Origin: Peptoniphilus sp. BV3C26
GTDB taxonomy: Bacteria; Bacillota; Clostridia; Tissierellales; Peptoniphilaceae
Length of the DNA stretch: 64,000 nucleotides
Direction of reading: 5' to 3'
Assembly (NCBI RefSeq): GCF_000478985.1
Contig: NZ_AWXB01000069.1
Coordinates: 1-64,000 of the forward strand
The notes under the pieces are model-generated. The model did not search any database. It saw only the letters and a list, made by a program, of their open reading frames with translations, and was not told the DNA's origin. A program made the position numbers and the translations under genes. Shown piece after piece: positions 51,828-61,372 of the stretch. The first letter of the stretch is position 1, and every line of letters begins with the position of its first letter.

Positions 51828-52766
51828 TTAAATTTCTTCAAGATTTATAATTCTTCTTCTCTTATTCAAAATAGATTTTTTCTCTTCTATTTCTGCTTTC
51901 AAACTTAAAATATCAGCTTTACTTGTGTTTTCATCTTCTAAAAGCTCAATTAATCTTCCTTGTTTTTCAATAATTTCTGATTTCAAAAAGCTTGTAGGTT
52001 GAAGTTCATTAATAAGGTTTTCTTTATCTTCATCAATTGTTTTTTCTATCTCTTCTCTTATTTTTTTACTTTCTTCCTCTATTTTTTTAAGTCTTTGTTT
52101 AATTTTATCTGTCCTATATTTAACTTCAGGGTAAGCATTTATAAAACGTCTGTATAAAATATTTTTATTGCTTGCCAAAACTTTCATTTCTTTACGTATA
52201 TCTTCAGTATTGTCAGCCTCTGACCCTTCAATATTCGTTTTTATAAGTTTCATTACAAAGTATGAAATTATAAAATCACTTGTAAAAATTAAAACTATAA
52301 TAAGAGAAATTATTTCACGGTTTTTTAAAGAAAACTTATAAAAAATATTTGTGAAAATTGGTCCTAAAATTTGAGCAATTATTAATCCTCCAAGGCCGAA
52401 TAAAATTAAATTTCCTATCCAGATTCTTCCGTTTAAATTCATAGGTTTTTTACTGTAGTCCCACCATCTTGCATGATATTTTTTTTCCAAAAAATATGAA
52501 ACAAAATATTCAACCAGGCCGCATATTAATATGGAAACTAAAAAAGTAAGTCCTATAGAATGTTCAAATTTATAAAGACTACTATTTATAAAAATAATCA
52601 GAACTGACCCTAAACCATATATAGGACAGTAAGGTCCAATTAAAAAACCCCTATTTACAAATCTATGAAATTGTATAAATTTTAAAGTTACTTCAATTGA
52701 CCATCCTATAACTGAAAATATAAAAAATATAAAGATGTAGTCCATAAAGTTTTCTATAAAAAACAT
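51828..52766 (-). CDS. CmpB-type (PF06541) putative ABC transporter permease family membrane protein
   Basis: A 312-residue protein from the ATG at 52,766 (preceded by AAAGGAG). Five spans (about residues 1-170) carry the family patterns FSVIGWSIEVTLKF, NRGFLIGPYCPIYGLG and WWDYSKKPMNLNGRI. A long helical, charged C-terminal coiled coil follows (about 180-312). Despite the database name, transport is not shown for this family. It is the first gene before pip on the same strand. Confidence 0.82.
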   Translation of the reverse strand: MFFIENFMDYIFIFFIFSVIGWSIEVTLKFIQFHRFVNRGFLIGPYCPIYGLGSVLIIFINSSLYKFEHSIGLTFLVSILICGLVEYFVSYFLEKKYHARWWDYSKKPMNLNGRIWIGNLILFGLGGLIIAQILGPIFTNIFYKFSLKNREIISLIIVLIFTSDFIISYFVMKLIKTNIEGSEADNTEDIRKEMKVLASNKNILYRRFINAYPEVKYRTDKIKQRLKKIEEESKKIREEIEKTIDEDKENLINELQPTSFLKSEIIEKQGRLIELLEDENTSKADILSLKAEIEEKKSILNKRRRIINLEEI

Positions 52767-52951
52767 TTTTTTCTCCTTTATGAAAATAATTTTAATAAAT
52801 ATAAACTTATAAGTCAAAATTTCAAATTAATAGAAAGTTATTTAAAAAAATTAGTTATTTAAAATTATTAAATTTGTTTTTTTAAAAAAATATTTAATAA
52901 AATAACCTTATTTATTAATTTTTGTTATAATATTAAATCGAGGTGAAATTT

Positions 52952-53875
52952 ATGACAAAATTAGGAATAATTGGTGCTGGAGCAGTTGGTTTTGCTGTTG
53001 GATATACAGCTGCAAGAATGGGAATTGTTTCAGACATCAAATATAATGACATAATTGAAATAAAAGCAAAAGCACAAGCTATGGATATTGAAGATGCATC
53101 TGCATATTATCCCCACCCTGTTAAAATGAGCTATGGCTCCTATAAAGATATGGCTGATAGAGATATTATTGTTACTGCTACAGGAGACCTGGGTGGAGTT
53201 AAAGACAGACTTGAAGAATATGTAAAATTTAAAGATGCTACAAGAGATTATGTAAAAGAAATTGTTGATGCAGGTTTTAAAGGTATCTTTATTGTTGTTG
53301 GAAATCCTTGTGATTTAATGGCTGATCTTGTTTATAGGACAAGTGGCTTTCCAAAAAATAGAGTTATAGGTTCAGGTACCGCTCTTGATACTGTAAGACT
53401 TAATACAAGCCTTTCAAAGGTATTAAATGTTGATCCTTCTGCTATAAGAGGAGTTATTTTAGGTGAACATGGTGAAAGTCAATTTGTTGCTTGGTCAAAT
53501 ATTTTTGTAAATAATTTAAAACTTGAAAAATATTTAGAACAAAATCCTGCAAACTTTTCAAGAGACGCTGTAGAAAATCTTGTAAGAGAAAGAGCTTGGA
53601 GAGTTATTGACGGAAAACAACACACCCAATGTGGAATAGGAAGTGCCGTTTGCTCAATGATCGATTCAATAGTAAATGACAGAAAAGAAATAATTTTAGT
53701 GTCAACTTTATTAAACGGTATGTATGGACTAAATGACATTTATCTTTCAACTCCATGTATAATTGGAAAAGATGGAATGGAAAAAGCTTTGGAACTTGAA
53801 CTTACTCCTGATGAATTAGAAAAATTAAAACACTCTGAAGAAGTTTTGAAAGCAAACAGAAATAAATACAAATAA
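52952..53875 (+). CDS. L-2-hydroxyacid dehydrogenase (LDH/L-HicDH type)
   Basis: A 307-residue NAD-dependent enzyme of the lactate/malate dehydrogenase family. It has GIIGAGAVGFAVGYTAA, the DTVRLN Arg and the active-site His in GEHGESQF. The substrate loop (ATGDLGGVKDRLEE) lacks the usual QKPGETR of lactate dehydrogenases and resembles L-2-hydroxyisocaproate dehydrogenases, so bulkier 2-oxoacids are likely. I chose ATG 52,952 (AGGTG six bases upstream) over GTG 52,943. TATAAT at 52,926 may be its -10. It is transcribed alone with its own terminator. Confidence 0.85.
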   Translation: MTKLGIIGAGAVGFAVGYTAARMGIVSDIKYNDIIEIKAKAQAMDIEDASAYYPHPVKMSYGSYKDMADRDIIVTATGDLGGVKDRLEEYVKFKDATRDYVKEIVDAGFKGIFIVVGNPCDLMADLVYRTSGFPKNRVIGSGTALDTVRLNTSLSKVLNVDPSAIRGVILGEHGESQFVAWSNIFVNNLKLEKYLEQNPANFSRDAVENLVRERAWRVIDGKQHTQCGIGSAVCSMIDSIVNDRKEIILVSTLLNGMYGLNDIYLSTPCIIGKDGMEKALELELTPDELEKLKHSEEVLKANRNKYK

Positions 53876-53879
53876 AAGA

Positions 53880-53910
53880 AAACCTCACATACTTGTGAGG
53901 TTTTTTTGTA
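53880..53910 (+). terminator. Terminator of the dehydrogenase gene
   Basis: AAACCTCACATACTTGTGAGGTTTTTTT: an 8-bp stem with a short loop and a T run, 5 bases after the stop. Confidence 0.88.
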
Positions 53911-53918
53911 TTTTAAAT

Positions 53919-54848
53919 TTAAAGATTTAAATCTTCCAAAGGACCTAAAGGAACTATCCCATTTGGATTTATTGAAGGATGAGACCTGTAATAATGATTT
54001 TTTATATGGTCAAAATTAACCGTTTCCTTTACTCCTTCCATATTATAAATTCTTTTTGTATATTCCCAAAGATTTTTATAATCTTTTAATTGTCTTATAT
54101 TGCATTTAAAATTTCCAAAGTAAACAGGATCAAAACGAATTAAGCTTACAAAAAGCCTTATGTCAGATTCTGTAAATATATCACCAAATAAAAATTTTTT
54201 ATTTTCTAATTTGTTTTCAAGAAAATCTAAAGTTTTAAAAAGTTTTTTTACTTCCTCCTCATAAACTTCTTGTTTTATTGCAAAACCCGCTTTATAAACT
54301 CCATTATTAACATTTTCATAAATAATTTCATTTATCTCATCTATTTTTTCTCTCAAGCTTTGCGGATAAAAATCTTTTTTATTTCCACCTATTTCATTAA
54401 AAGAAGAGTTGAACATCCTCATTATGTCTGAAGATTCATTATTTACAATGGTATTTTCCTTTAAATCATAAAGTAAAGGAACTGTAACTTTTCCAGTATA
54501 ATTGTTATCAGCCTTAATATAAATATCTTTTAAATATTTTGCATTTATAAGAGGATCCTTTGTAGCACCTTTATAGTCATCAAAACTCCATCCATTTTGC
54601 CCCATAATAGGGCTTACAATAGCTAGTGATATAATATCATCAAGTCCCTTTAATTTTCTCATTATAAGAGCCCTTGAAGCCCATGGACATGCTAAAGAAA
54701 CATATAGCAGATATCTATTTTTTTCAGGTTGAAACTTCGTTCCCTTCTTTATAAAATTTCTAAAAGAAGATTCCTTTCTTTTAAAAGAACCATCCTTATC
54801 TGCCAATACATTTTCTATTTGCCATTTTCCATTTACTAATTGTCCCAT
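53919..54848 (-). CDS. Glutathionyl-hydroquinone reductase-like protein (YqjG/ECM4 family)
   Basis: A 309-residue Xi-class glutathione transferase-like protein. The active site is YVSLACPWASRALIMRKLKG (Cys at about residue 53). NNESSDIMRMFNSSF and the C-terminal SDIRLFVSLIRFDPVYFGNFKCN (in part DIRLFVSLIRFDPVY) are characteristic. The enzyme reduces glutathionyl-hydroquinones in other bacteria. Many anaerobic Firmicutes lack glutathione, so the thiol partner here is uncertain. It converges with the dehydrogenase. Confidence 0.88.
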   Translation of the reverse strand: MGQLVNGKWQIENVLADKDGSFKRKESSFRNFIKKGTKFQPEKNRYLLYVSLACPWASRALIMRKLKGLDDIISLAIVSPIMGQNGWSFDDYKGATKDPLINAKYLKDIYIKADNNYTGKVTVPLLYDLKENTIVNNESSDIMRMFNSSFNEIGGNKKDFYPQSLREKIDEINEIIYENVNNGVYKAGFAIKQEVYEEEVKKLFKTLDFLENKLENKKFLFGDIFTESDIRLFVSLIRFDPVYFGNFKCNIRQLKDYKNLWEYTKRIYNMEGVKETVNFDHIKNHYYRSHPSINPNGIVPLGPLEDLNL

Positions 54849-54871
54849 TAAACCTCCTTATTACAAAAAAT

Positions 54872-55195
54872 CTAAAAAATAACTTGAACTAAAAACATAT
54901 AAAAAGCCGTCCCTAAAAAAACACTTATAAGGGCATTTCCTTTAATCTTTTCTAAAAATACAACAAATAAAATTGCAAGTATTTCCGGTAAGCCGTGACT
55001 TCCAGCCAAGACATTTACATCTTTTAAGCAATAGATAACAAGCATAGCCATTATTGAATAAGGCAGAACTTTCCCTAAATATTCTACGGTCTTTGGAGTA
55101 TTATTTTTGGAAAAAATTATAAAAGGCAAAGCTCTTAATAAAATTGTTAAAAGAGACATAATGGCAACTGCCGCAAAAAAATAAGATCTCTCCAT
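54872..55195 (-). CDS. azlD: AzlD-family branched-chain amino acid exporter subunit
   Basis: A 107-residue protein with four spans and the AzlD patterns LLTILLRALPFIIF and LGKVLPYSIMAMLVIYCL. With AzlC it forms an exporter of branched-chain amino acids. It starts one base after azlC and precedes the glutathionyl-hydroquinone reductase-like gene. Confidence 0.88.
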   Translation of the reverse strand: MERSYFFAAVAIMSLLTILLRALPFIIFSKNNTPKTVEYLGKVLPYSIMAMLVIYCLKDVNVLAGSHGLPEILAILFVVFLEKIKGNALISVFLGTAFYMFLVQVIF

Positions 55196-55881
55196 TTATT
55201 TTTCCAACCTTTCTCTAAAAATTAAAAGAATAACTGCAATTATAAGCATTGTAGGTATCAAAAAATGATCCCTGCCAAAAATTAAAAGACAAGCTAAAGA
55301 GGTTGCAAAGCCTATAAAACTTGGCAAATAACTTTTTTTATTTTTCAGTTGATCTGTAACAATGGTTACAAAAAGAGCCGTCAAAGCAAAATCCATTCCC
55401 TTAGTATCAAATTTAATAAAAGTTCCAATCATCATACCCACAAAAGAACCTAAAATCCAATAAATATGGTTAAAAAGAGAAAGGAAAAAATAATATAAAT
55501 GCCTGTCCTCTTTTGCGATTTTATTTTCAGCAACAACCAAAGAATAAGTTTCATCAGTAAGGGCAAATATCATATAAGGCTTTTTTAAACCTGCATTTTT
55601 ATATTTATCAATAAGAGAAATTCCATAAAAGAGGTGTCTTGCATTAACAAGTAAAGTTGTAATTGCAACTGTACTCAGACTTACATGATTTACAAATAAA
55701 TCTATAGCCACATATTGCATCGAACCTCCATAAATAAAAATACTCATTAAAAGTCCGCCTAAAAAATTAAAACCCTTTGAAATATAAATCATTCCAAACC
55801 CAGTTCCCAAAGCTAAATAGCCTGCAAATATAGGAATGGATGAAATAAAAGCTTGTTCTATAATCTTTTTTTATTAGTCAT
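55196..55881 (-). pseudogene. azlC: AzlC-family amino acid exporter subunit, N-terminus frameshifted
   Basis: The open frame covers only from TTG 55,810 (LGTGFGMIYISKGF). In-frame codons continue upstream through QAFISSIPIFAGYLA, the expected AzlC first span, with no start codon. An ATG at 55,881 opens MTNKK in another frame and hits a stop after a run of seven A. One more A in that run (55,866-55,872) would give MTNKKKIIEQAFISSIP and a normal protein of about 228 residues with five to six spans. So this is a single homopolymer frameshift: error, slippage site or mutation. Confidence 0.78.
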
Positions 55882-56011
55882 TTCAACCCACTTTTAAATT
55901 ATTATAATTATTTTAACGTATATAGTTTATATGAAAAAGCCTTCTTAGTCCAACTTAAAACAAAAAAAGAATTCAGTAAAACTAAACTCTTTTTAACAAT
56001 AATTTATAATT

Positions 56012-56539
56012 TTATTTTATTTCATCTCCATCAAGAGCTTTTAATCCAAATCTAAAAATAGAAATTAAAATGGAAATTATAGTAATAGTTTCATTTAAAA
56101 CTCCGCCCCAAGATTTTACAATAAGATCATAAATTAAACTGCAAGGACAATTCACAAATAAATTTATAATTCTAAGTTTTTTTGCATTATTAGTCCAATA
56201 ACCAATTGTTGTGGATATAGTTCCCACAGCAGGTAATATTCCCAAAGGACCATTCCAAGTTAAGATAACCGTTAAAATTGAAATTCCACATAAAATAAAA
56301 ATCCAACCCCTCCAACGAATTATCTTAGATTCCTTAAACCTTATTAACATAAAATTTCTAAGGCTGCTTATAAAAAGATTTATAGCCCCACTATATGCCC
56401 CTAACAAAGCAAATTGTAAACTAAAAGTCAAACAACCTAAACTCTGCATAAAAAATAACAACTTATTTGTTTTTAGTTGATAAGAAATAAAGAAAAATAA
56501 AAGTCCCACAAAACCTATCATTTGTATAAAAATATGCAT
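56012..56539 (-). CDS. YgjV-family inner membrane protein
   Basis: A 175-residue protein from ATG 56,539 (GGAG nine bases upstream), with about six spans. YgjV-type features are FFISYQLKTNKLLFFMQS, SLQFALLGAYSGAINL and a conserved WTNNAKKLR loop. Function unknown. The longer open frame to 56,581 adds 14 unlikely residues. A weak hairpin with a T run at about 55,964-55,996 may be its terminator. Confidence 0.8.
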   Translation of the reverse strand: MHIFIQMIGFVGLLFFFISYQLKTNKLLFFMQSLGCLTFSLQFALLGAYSGAINLFISSLRNFMLIRFKESKIIRWRGWIFILCGISILTVILTWNGPLGILPAVGTISTTIGYWTNNAKKLRIINLFVNCPCSLIYDLIVKSWGGVLNETITIISILISIFRFGLKALDGDEIK

Positions 56540-56656
56540 CAATAACTCTCCTAAAACCTTAAATAAAAATATACAATACACATTTTAACAAATTTTCCAT
56601 GCTTTTTCTTGTAATAATTTCTCATAATATAAAATTAAAATTTTATACAATATTCA

Positions 56657-57892
56657 TTAAAAATTTTTATTAAATTCATTTACAGATGGCAAATTTTTTA
56701 TGCTTTTATTAAAATTCCAATAAAAAGAAACTGATATAATAATTATACTTGCAATTAAAATTGTATAAGAACTTCCAAAAAAATCTCCCAGAAATCCTCC
56801 CAATAAAGCTCCGAAAGGTGCCATTAAAGTAGATATTCCAATCATTGTTCCCATTGCGCTTCCAAGTTTATTTTTAGGAACCGTAATTTGAATCATAGTT
56901 TGAGCATAAACATTCACTATCCCAACTATAAACCAACCAAATCCATATAAAACAGCACTTGCTAATTGATTGTTTTGAAAATATGAAACACCTATCCATG
57001 ATAAAGCTACTAATTCCATTCCGAAAATGTATAATTTTCCTAAAGAAAATTTTTTAAAAAAAGATAATCCTGAAAATAATGAGCCTGCTAAAACTCCTAA
57101 GCCCATGGCTCCCAACATAATCCCATAAAATACTTTATTTTTTGAAAAAGCCGGTAAAACTGCACTTATAGAAGTTGCAGAAAAATTTATAAAAACTATT
57201 CCCAGTGCTAAAGCAAATATTTTAGAATCTTTAAATAAACCCAAACCCTCTTTAAGTTGTATAAAATGTTCTTTTATAAAATTAGAATCTCTTAAATTTT
57301 TAGGACTTATATTATTTTCAGCAATTTTTTTAGACAAAAAACAAAATAAAAAACCTGTAATAACAAATGTAAGACTATCAGCAAAAAAAGCAAACATATA
57401 ACCTAAGGATGCAATCATTATTCCGCTTAAAGTATCAAAAATAGCATTTGAACCTTGATATGCCATAGTCATAAATGAATTTGCACTTATCAATTCATCT
57501 TCAGATAAAATTTTCGGAAGTAATGAAATTTGACCTGGGTAAACCAACTGATTTATAAGTGAAACAATAGGCATAATAAACATAATATGGTAAATGTTAA
57601 GCCTTTCAAAATAATATAAAAGAGGTATCGGTAAAATTAAAACTGCCTGAATAAATTGACTTTTTATTAAAAACTTTTTCATATTAATTTTATCTAAAAT
57701 CGGACTAAGTATTAGTTGAACAATTGCCGTTGATGAAGTTAAAAAAAGAGTTATACCAGAATATAAAGTTGATCCTGACATTTCATAAACTAAAAGTGCT
57801 GCTGCAATGGAATATATACTATCTCCAAAATTAGTTATTAATCTTCCTAACAATAAAATATATAAATCTTTGTTTCTAATCATTTTTAACAT
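56657..57892 (-). CDS. MFS transporter (MFS_3 / drug exporter type)
   Basis: A 411-residue major facilitator protein with 12 spans starting LLLGRLITNFGDSIYSIAAA, a start typical of MFS_3 exporters for macrolides and other drugs. The loop 2-3 LDKINMKKFLI partly keeps the family motif. AGGAGC precedes the ATG. It is preceded by an ArsR-type regulator, and an AACGTT-containing motif in its leader (about 57,903-57,912) also occurs before the regulator. Substrate unknown. Confidence 0.82.
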   Translation of the reverse strand: MLKMIRNKDLYILLLGRLITNFGDSIYSIAAALLVYEMSGSTLYSGITLFLTSSTAIVQLILSPILDKINMKKFLIKSQFIQAVLILPIPLLYYFERLNIYHIMFIMPIVSLINQLVYPGQISLLPKILSEDELISANSFMTMAYQGSNAIFDTLSGIMIASLGYMFAFFADSLTFVITGFLFCFLSKKIAENNISPKNLRDSNFIKEHFIQLKEGLGLFKDSKIFALALGIVFINFSATSISAVLPAFSKNKVFYGIMLGAMGLGVLAGSLFSGLSFFKKFSLGKLYIFGMELVALSWIGVSYFQNNQLASAVLYGFGWFIVGIVNVYAQTMIQITVPKNKLGSAMGTMIGISTLMAPFGALLGGFLGDFFGSSYTILIASIIIISVSFYWNFNKSIKNLPSVNEFNKNF

Positions 57893-57937
57893 GCTCCTTT
57901 TGTTTAACGTTTTGTTTTATTTGACAGTCTTGCGTTT

Positions 57938-57967
57938 TTTTGCCGGTAAGTTTGAATCTTACCGGCA
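57938..57967. repeat. Perfect hairpin between regulator and MFS gene
   Basis: TTGCCGGTAAG and CTTACCGGCAA pair perfectly (11 bp, loop TTTGAAT), starting two bases after the regulator stop. On the transcribed minus strand it is followed by A, not T, so it is not a standard terminator. It may stabilise or separate the two mRNAs. The T run lies on the plus strand before the stem. Confidence 0.6.
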
Positions 57968-57969
57968 AT

Positions 57970-58398
57970 TTAATCAACTTTATAAATTTGTACTTGAAAA
58001 CTTTCTTTATCTAATTTTTCGCAATTATACTTTTTAATTAAATTCTTTAGCTCTTTATTAAATTCATCGTAATCTTTTGCATCTATTTTAAAATTAAATA
58101 TATTTTTTTCTAAATTTTTATTAAATATTTCACTATTAGGTATAAAAGCTTTTGCAACAGGAAGAAAATATTTTTGTGTAATTCCATTTATAAGCTCAGT
58201 ATCTACAACCTCTATAATTCCATTTTCTTCTAAAATTTTTAAATGGTAGTGAATTTTTGAACGACTTACTCCCATTTTATCGGACAAATCTTGAGCAGTT
58301 TTAGGAGTTAAACCTAAATTCATAATTATATTAAGTCTTATAGGATCACTAACTACATTTATTTCTTCAAGAGAATTTAAAACATGGACATCTTTCAA
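57970..58398 (-). CDS. ArsR-type winged-helix transcriptional regulator
   Basis: A 142-residue regulator. The helix-turn-helix is SDPIRLNIIMNLGLTPKTAQDLSDKMGVSRSKIHYHLKILEENGIIE (residues about 16-62, with the recognition helix SRSKIHYHLKIL). The C-terminal 70 residues form a small effector or dimer part with no Cys metal site. It most likely represses the downstream MFS gene. A promoter with TTGACA and TAAGAT and a TTTAACGTTAAA palindrome lie upstream. The start is ATG with AAGGAG a little far (about 17 bases) upstream. Confidence 0.8.
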   Translation of the reverse strand: MKDVHVLNSLEEINVVSDPIRLNIIMNLGLTPKTAQDLSDKMGVSRSKIHYHLKILEENGIIEVVDTELINGITQKYFLPVAKAFIPNSEIFNKNLEKNIFNFKIDAKDYDEFNKELKNLIKKYNCEKLDKESFQVQIYKVD

Positions 58399-58428
58399 AA
58401 AAAAATCATCTCCTTTAATTAAAAATAT

Positions 58429-58473
58429 CTTAACTTAAAAAAAATAGATTGTCAAATTTTTTTTAACGTTAAA
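58429..58473 (-). promoter_or_regulatory. Promoter and candidate operator of the ArsR-type regulator
   Basis: On the minus strand, TTGACA (about 58,454-58,449), 17 bases, then TAAGAT. Just upstream is the perfect palindrome TTTAACGTTAAA (58,462-58,473). Half of it recurs (AACGTTAAAC on the minus strand) in the MFS leader near 57,903-57,912, so both could bind the regulator. Confidence 0.5.
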
Positions 58474-58494
58474 TTTATTATTTTATAAAAGTAA

Positions 58495-58523
58495 AAGACC
58501 CTATTTTTTACTAGGGTCTTTTG
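58495..58523 (-). terminator. Terminator of the mgtA gene
   Basis: AAAAGACCCTAGT and ATAGGGTCTTTT form a stem on the minus strand with T residues after it, 20 bases beyond the mgtA stop. Works in both directions by symmetry. Confidence 0.8.
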
Positions 58524-58541
58524 TCAAATTATTTATTAAAT

Positions 58542-61074
58542 TTATTTTCTTGAAAATGAATTATTTTTATAAAATTTTTTCTTTAATATTTCTGCAACTA
58601 AGGCATAAATAAATGATATTCCAAACATTGATAATATCACCTTAATTGGAAGTGCTATTAGGCCAAGATATGAATTAATAGGACTATATATTATTGCAAT
58701 TAAGCACAAACTCACGCATATTATTGCAAAAATTAATTTTTTACTTGGTTTGCTCTTTGTGACAGGTCTTGCTGTTCTAACTATTAGCATAACTACCATG
58801 GCAGAAATGACAGATTCTAACATCCAGCCAGTTTGGAAAAGCCTCTCATCTGATTTAAATATTGATATCAACACAAAAAATGTTAAGTAGTCAAATAAAG
58901 ATGATATTATTCCAAAAACCACCATAAATCTTTTTATAAATTTCATATCCCATTTTACCGGATTTTTTAACCAGTCTTCATCAACAGAGTCTGAGGCAAT
59001 TTGCAAAGAAGGAAAATCTGTAAATAAATTTGTAAGTAGGATTTGTTTTGGTAAAAGCGGTAAAAACTTTAAGAATATACTTGCACCTGCCATGGAAAAC
59101 ATATTTCCAAAATTAGCACTAGTTGCAACAAATATATACTTCAAAGTGTTTATAAAAGTTCTTCTACCTTCTTTTATTCCAGATAACAATACCTTTAAAC
59201 TATTTTGCAATAGAACAATAGAAGCTGCATCCTTTGCCGTATCAGCTGCTGTGTCAACGGATATGCCAACATCTGCTTCCTTTATAGCTGGTGCATCGTT
59301 TATGCCATCGCCCATATAGCCTACTACCTCTCCAGCTTCTTTGTAGGCTCTAATTATTTTTTCCTTTTGATTTGGACTTATTTCAGCAAAAATATCAATG
59401 TCTAAAACTTTTTTATTTAGTTGACTTATAGAATATGAACTTAAATCTTGACCAAGCAAAATTTTTTCTGGATTAAGACCTATTTGACTGCCAATATTTT
59501 TAGCAATTTCTTCATTGTCCCCTGTTATCATTTTTAAAGAGACACCTAGGTTATTCATTTGGCTTATTACATCTTTTATATCTTCCTTTAAGGGATCAAT
59601 AAATAGTAAGAATCCTTTAAAAATCATGCCTATAGCCTTTTCCTTTTGAAAGTCAGAGTCGTCACTTAAAATTTTATAAGAAAGGCCTAAAACTCTGTAA
59701 CCCTTACTTGAAAACTCATCAAATAAATCAAATATTTGACTTTTTATTTCACTAATGTTTCCAATAGAATTGTCAGACTTTTCATAAGAATCACATATAT
59801 TTACAATGCTTTCAAAAGCACCCTTTGTAATCATAAAATTTTTATTTGAAAAATCAGAGCCAGTCTTTACTATTACACTTAAAATTTTATTTTCAAAGGA
59901 GTAGGGGATTTCAAAAAGCTTTTTATAAGAAGAAAAATCATCTTTGTTTGAACTTAAAATAGCCTCATCAATTGGATTAGAGTAGCCTTCTTGAAAATAT
60001 GAATTAATCGCCGCAAATTTATTTAAGTCCTCAGATTTTTCACCCTTAAAATTTAAGGCTCTATCAAGCTTGACCTTACCCTTTGTTATTGTTCCTGTTT
60101 TATCAGAACACATAATTGTCATAGACCCAAAATTTTCAATTGAATTTAATTTTTTTACTATTACACCTTCCTCAGACATTCTCTTAGCCCCTTGTGACAA
60201 ATTCACACTAATTATAGCTGGCAACATTTGAGGGGTTAAGCCAACAGAAAGAGCCAAGGCAAACATAAATGATTCTAAAAAGGACTTATTTAAAACAATA
60301 TTAAATATAAATATTAAACCAATTAGAAGAGTTGTAACATGTAAAATTAAATTGCCGAAATCCTTTATGCCCTTTTCAAAATCTGTATCAGAATCCTTTT
60401 GGCTGAGAGATGAAGTAATTTTACCAAACTCAGTATCTTTAGCTAAGTTAACAATAATTGCCTTGCCAGAGCCACTAATAACATGAGTGCCCATCCAGAG
60501 AGAATTTTTTCTTTCAGAAAGACTTGTATTGGCAGGTATTTTTGTTGTCAGCTTTTCCACAGGAAAAGTCTCACCAGTTAAACTTGACTCATCAGTAGAG
60601 AGAGAATTATCCTCAATAAGCAGACAATCAGCAGGTATCATGTCGCCTGTTTTAACTTTAATAATATCTCCAACAGTCAAATTTCCATTATCCAGTTCTT
60701 GAAATTTTCCATCTCTTAAAACAGAAGATGTAACACTTACAGAAGAAAGGAGTTTTTTTTACAGCGTCCTTTGCCTTGCTTTCATGAAGATAGCTTAAAA
60801 AAGAAGAAATTAAAATTATAATTAAAATAATAACGCCATCAGAATAATCCTTTAAAAATATAGATAAGATTGCGGCAAAAATAAGTATCATAGTTATTGG
60901 ACTTTTAAATTGAGACAAAAAAATCATAAATTTAGAAGTAGATTTCTTTTCCTCAAAAACATTTTTACCATATTTTTCAATTCTATCCTCAGCTTCTTTA
61001 GTTGACAAACCATTTTCACTTGAATTTAATTGTTTTAAAATAGCATCCTTATCATAGGACCAAAAATCTTTCAT
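58542..61074 (-). pseudogene. mgtA: MgtA-type Mg2+ P-type ATPase, frameshifted
   Basis: Two frames make one P3B-type ATPase. The first (60,688-61,074) holds the cation ATPase N-terminus and TM1-2. The second (58,542-60,680) holds TGE of the actuator (SSLTGETFPVEK), the phosphorylation site MCSDKTGTITKGK, GDGINDAPAIKEADVGI and the C-terminal spans. The frame breaks at a run of eight A on the coding strand (60,753-60,760): with seven, DAVKKLLSSVSVTSS continues into TVGDIIKVK. The corrected length is about 843 residues, normal for MgtA. As read, the protein is truncated; A8 is also a known type of slippage site, so some full product is possible. Confidence 0.85.
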
Positions 61075-61135
61075 ACTTGCCTCCTATTTACTTAAATATA
61101 TTCCAAGAAAAAATAAAGAGCAATAGAAAATATAA

Positions 61136-61172
61136 AAAATACCAGAGTTCATTTAAATCTACTCTGGTATCT
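61136..61172 (-). terminator. Terminator of an upstream remnant
   Basis: On the minus strand, GATACCAGAGTAG and a matching CTCTGGTATT arm form a 10-bp stem (ATACCAGAGT/ACTCTGGTAT) followed by TTTTTATA. It lies beyond the small open frame at 61,199-61,372. Confidence 0.7.
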
Positions 61173-61198
61173 GTTTGAATTTACAAAACAACAAAAAA

Positions 61199-61372
61199 TC
61201 AAGATGAATTAACTATTGTTGCACTATTGATACTCTCGAATTTTATATTAATCCATTCAAGCTGTTCATAAGCAATTTTTTTATTCCCATTCTTCTTTTC
61301 CAAAAGTCCGATATATCTCAAACCATTCAAAATACTATATTCTATTTTTAGAGTACCACTAAATTCACCTAA
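61199..61372 (-). pseudogene. Possible gene remnant (C-terminal fragment)
   Basis: An open frame of about 57 codons ending in TGA reads ...NGLRYIGLLEKKNGNKKIAYEQ and LEWINIKFESINSA. It has the look of a real protein end and is followed by a terminator, but lacks a start codon with a ribosome site and is cut by a stop upstream. No family recognised. The surrounding 61,075-61,600 otherwise shows only this and two terminators. Confidence 0.35.

Noticed and set aside
61075-61200. Mg2+ riboswitch or other leader for mgtA
   Set aside because: Only about 60 bases separate mgtA from the terminator upstream, and no M-box sequence is visible.
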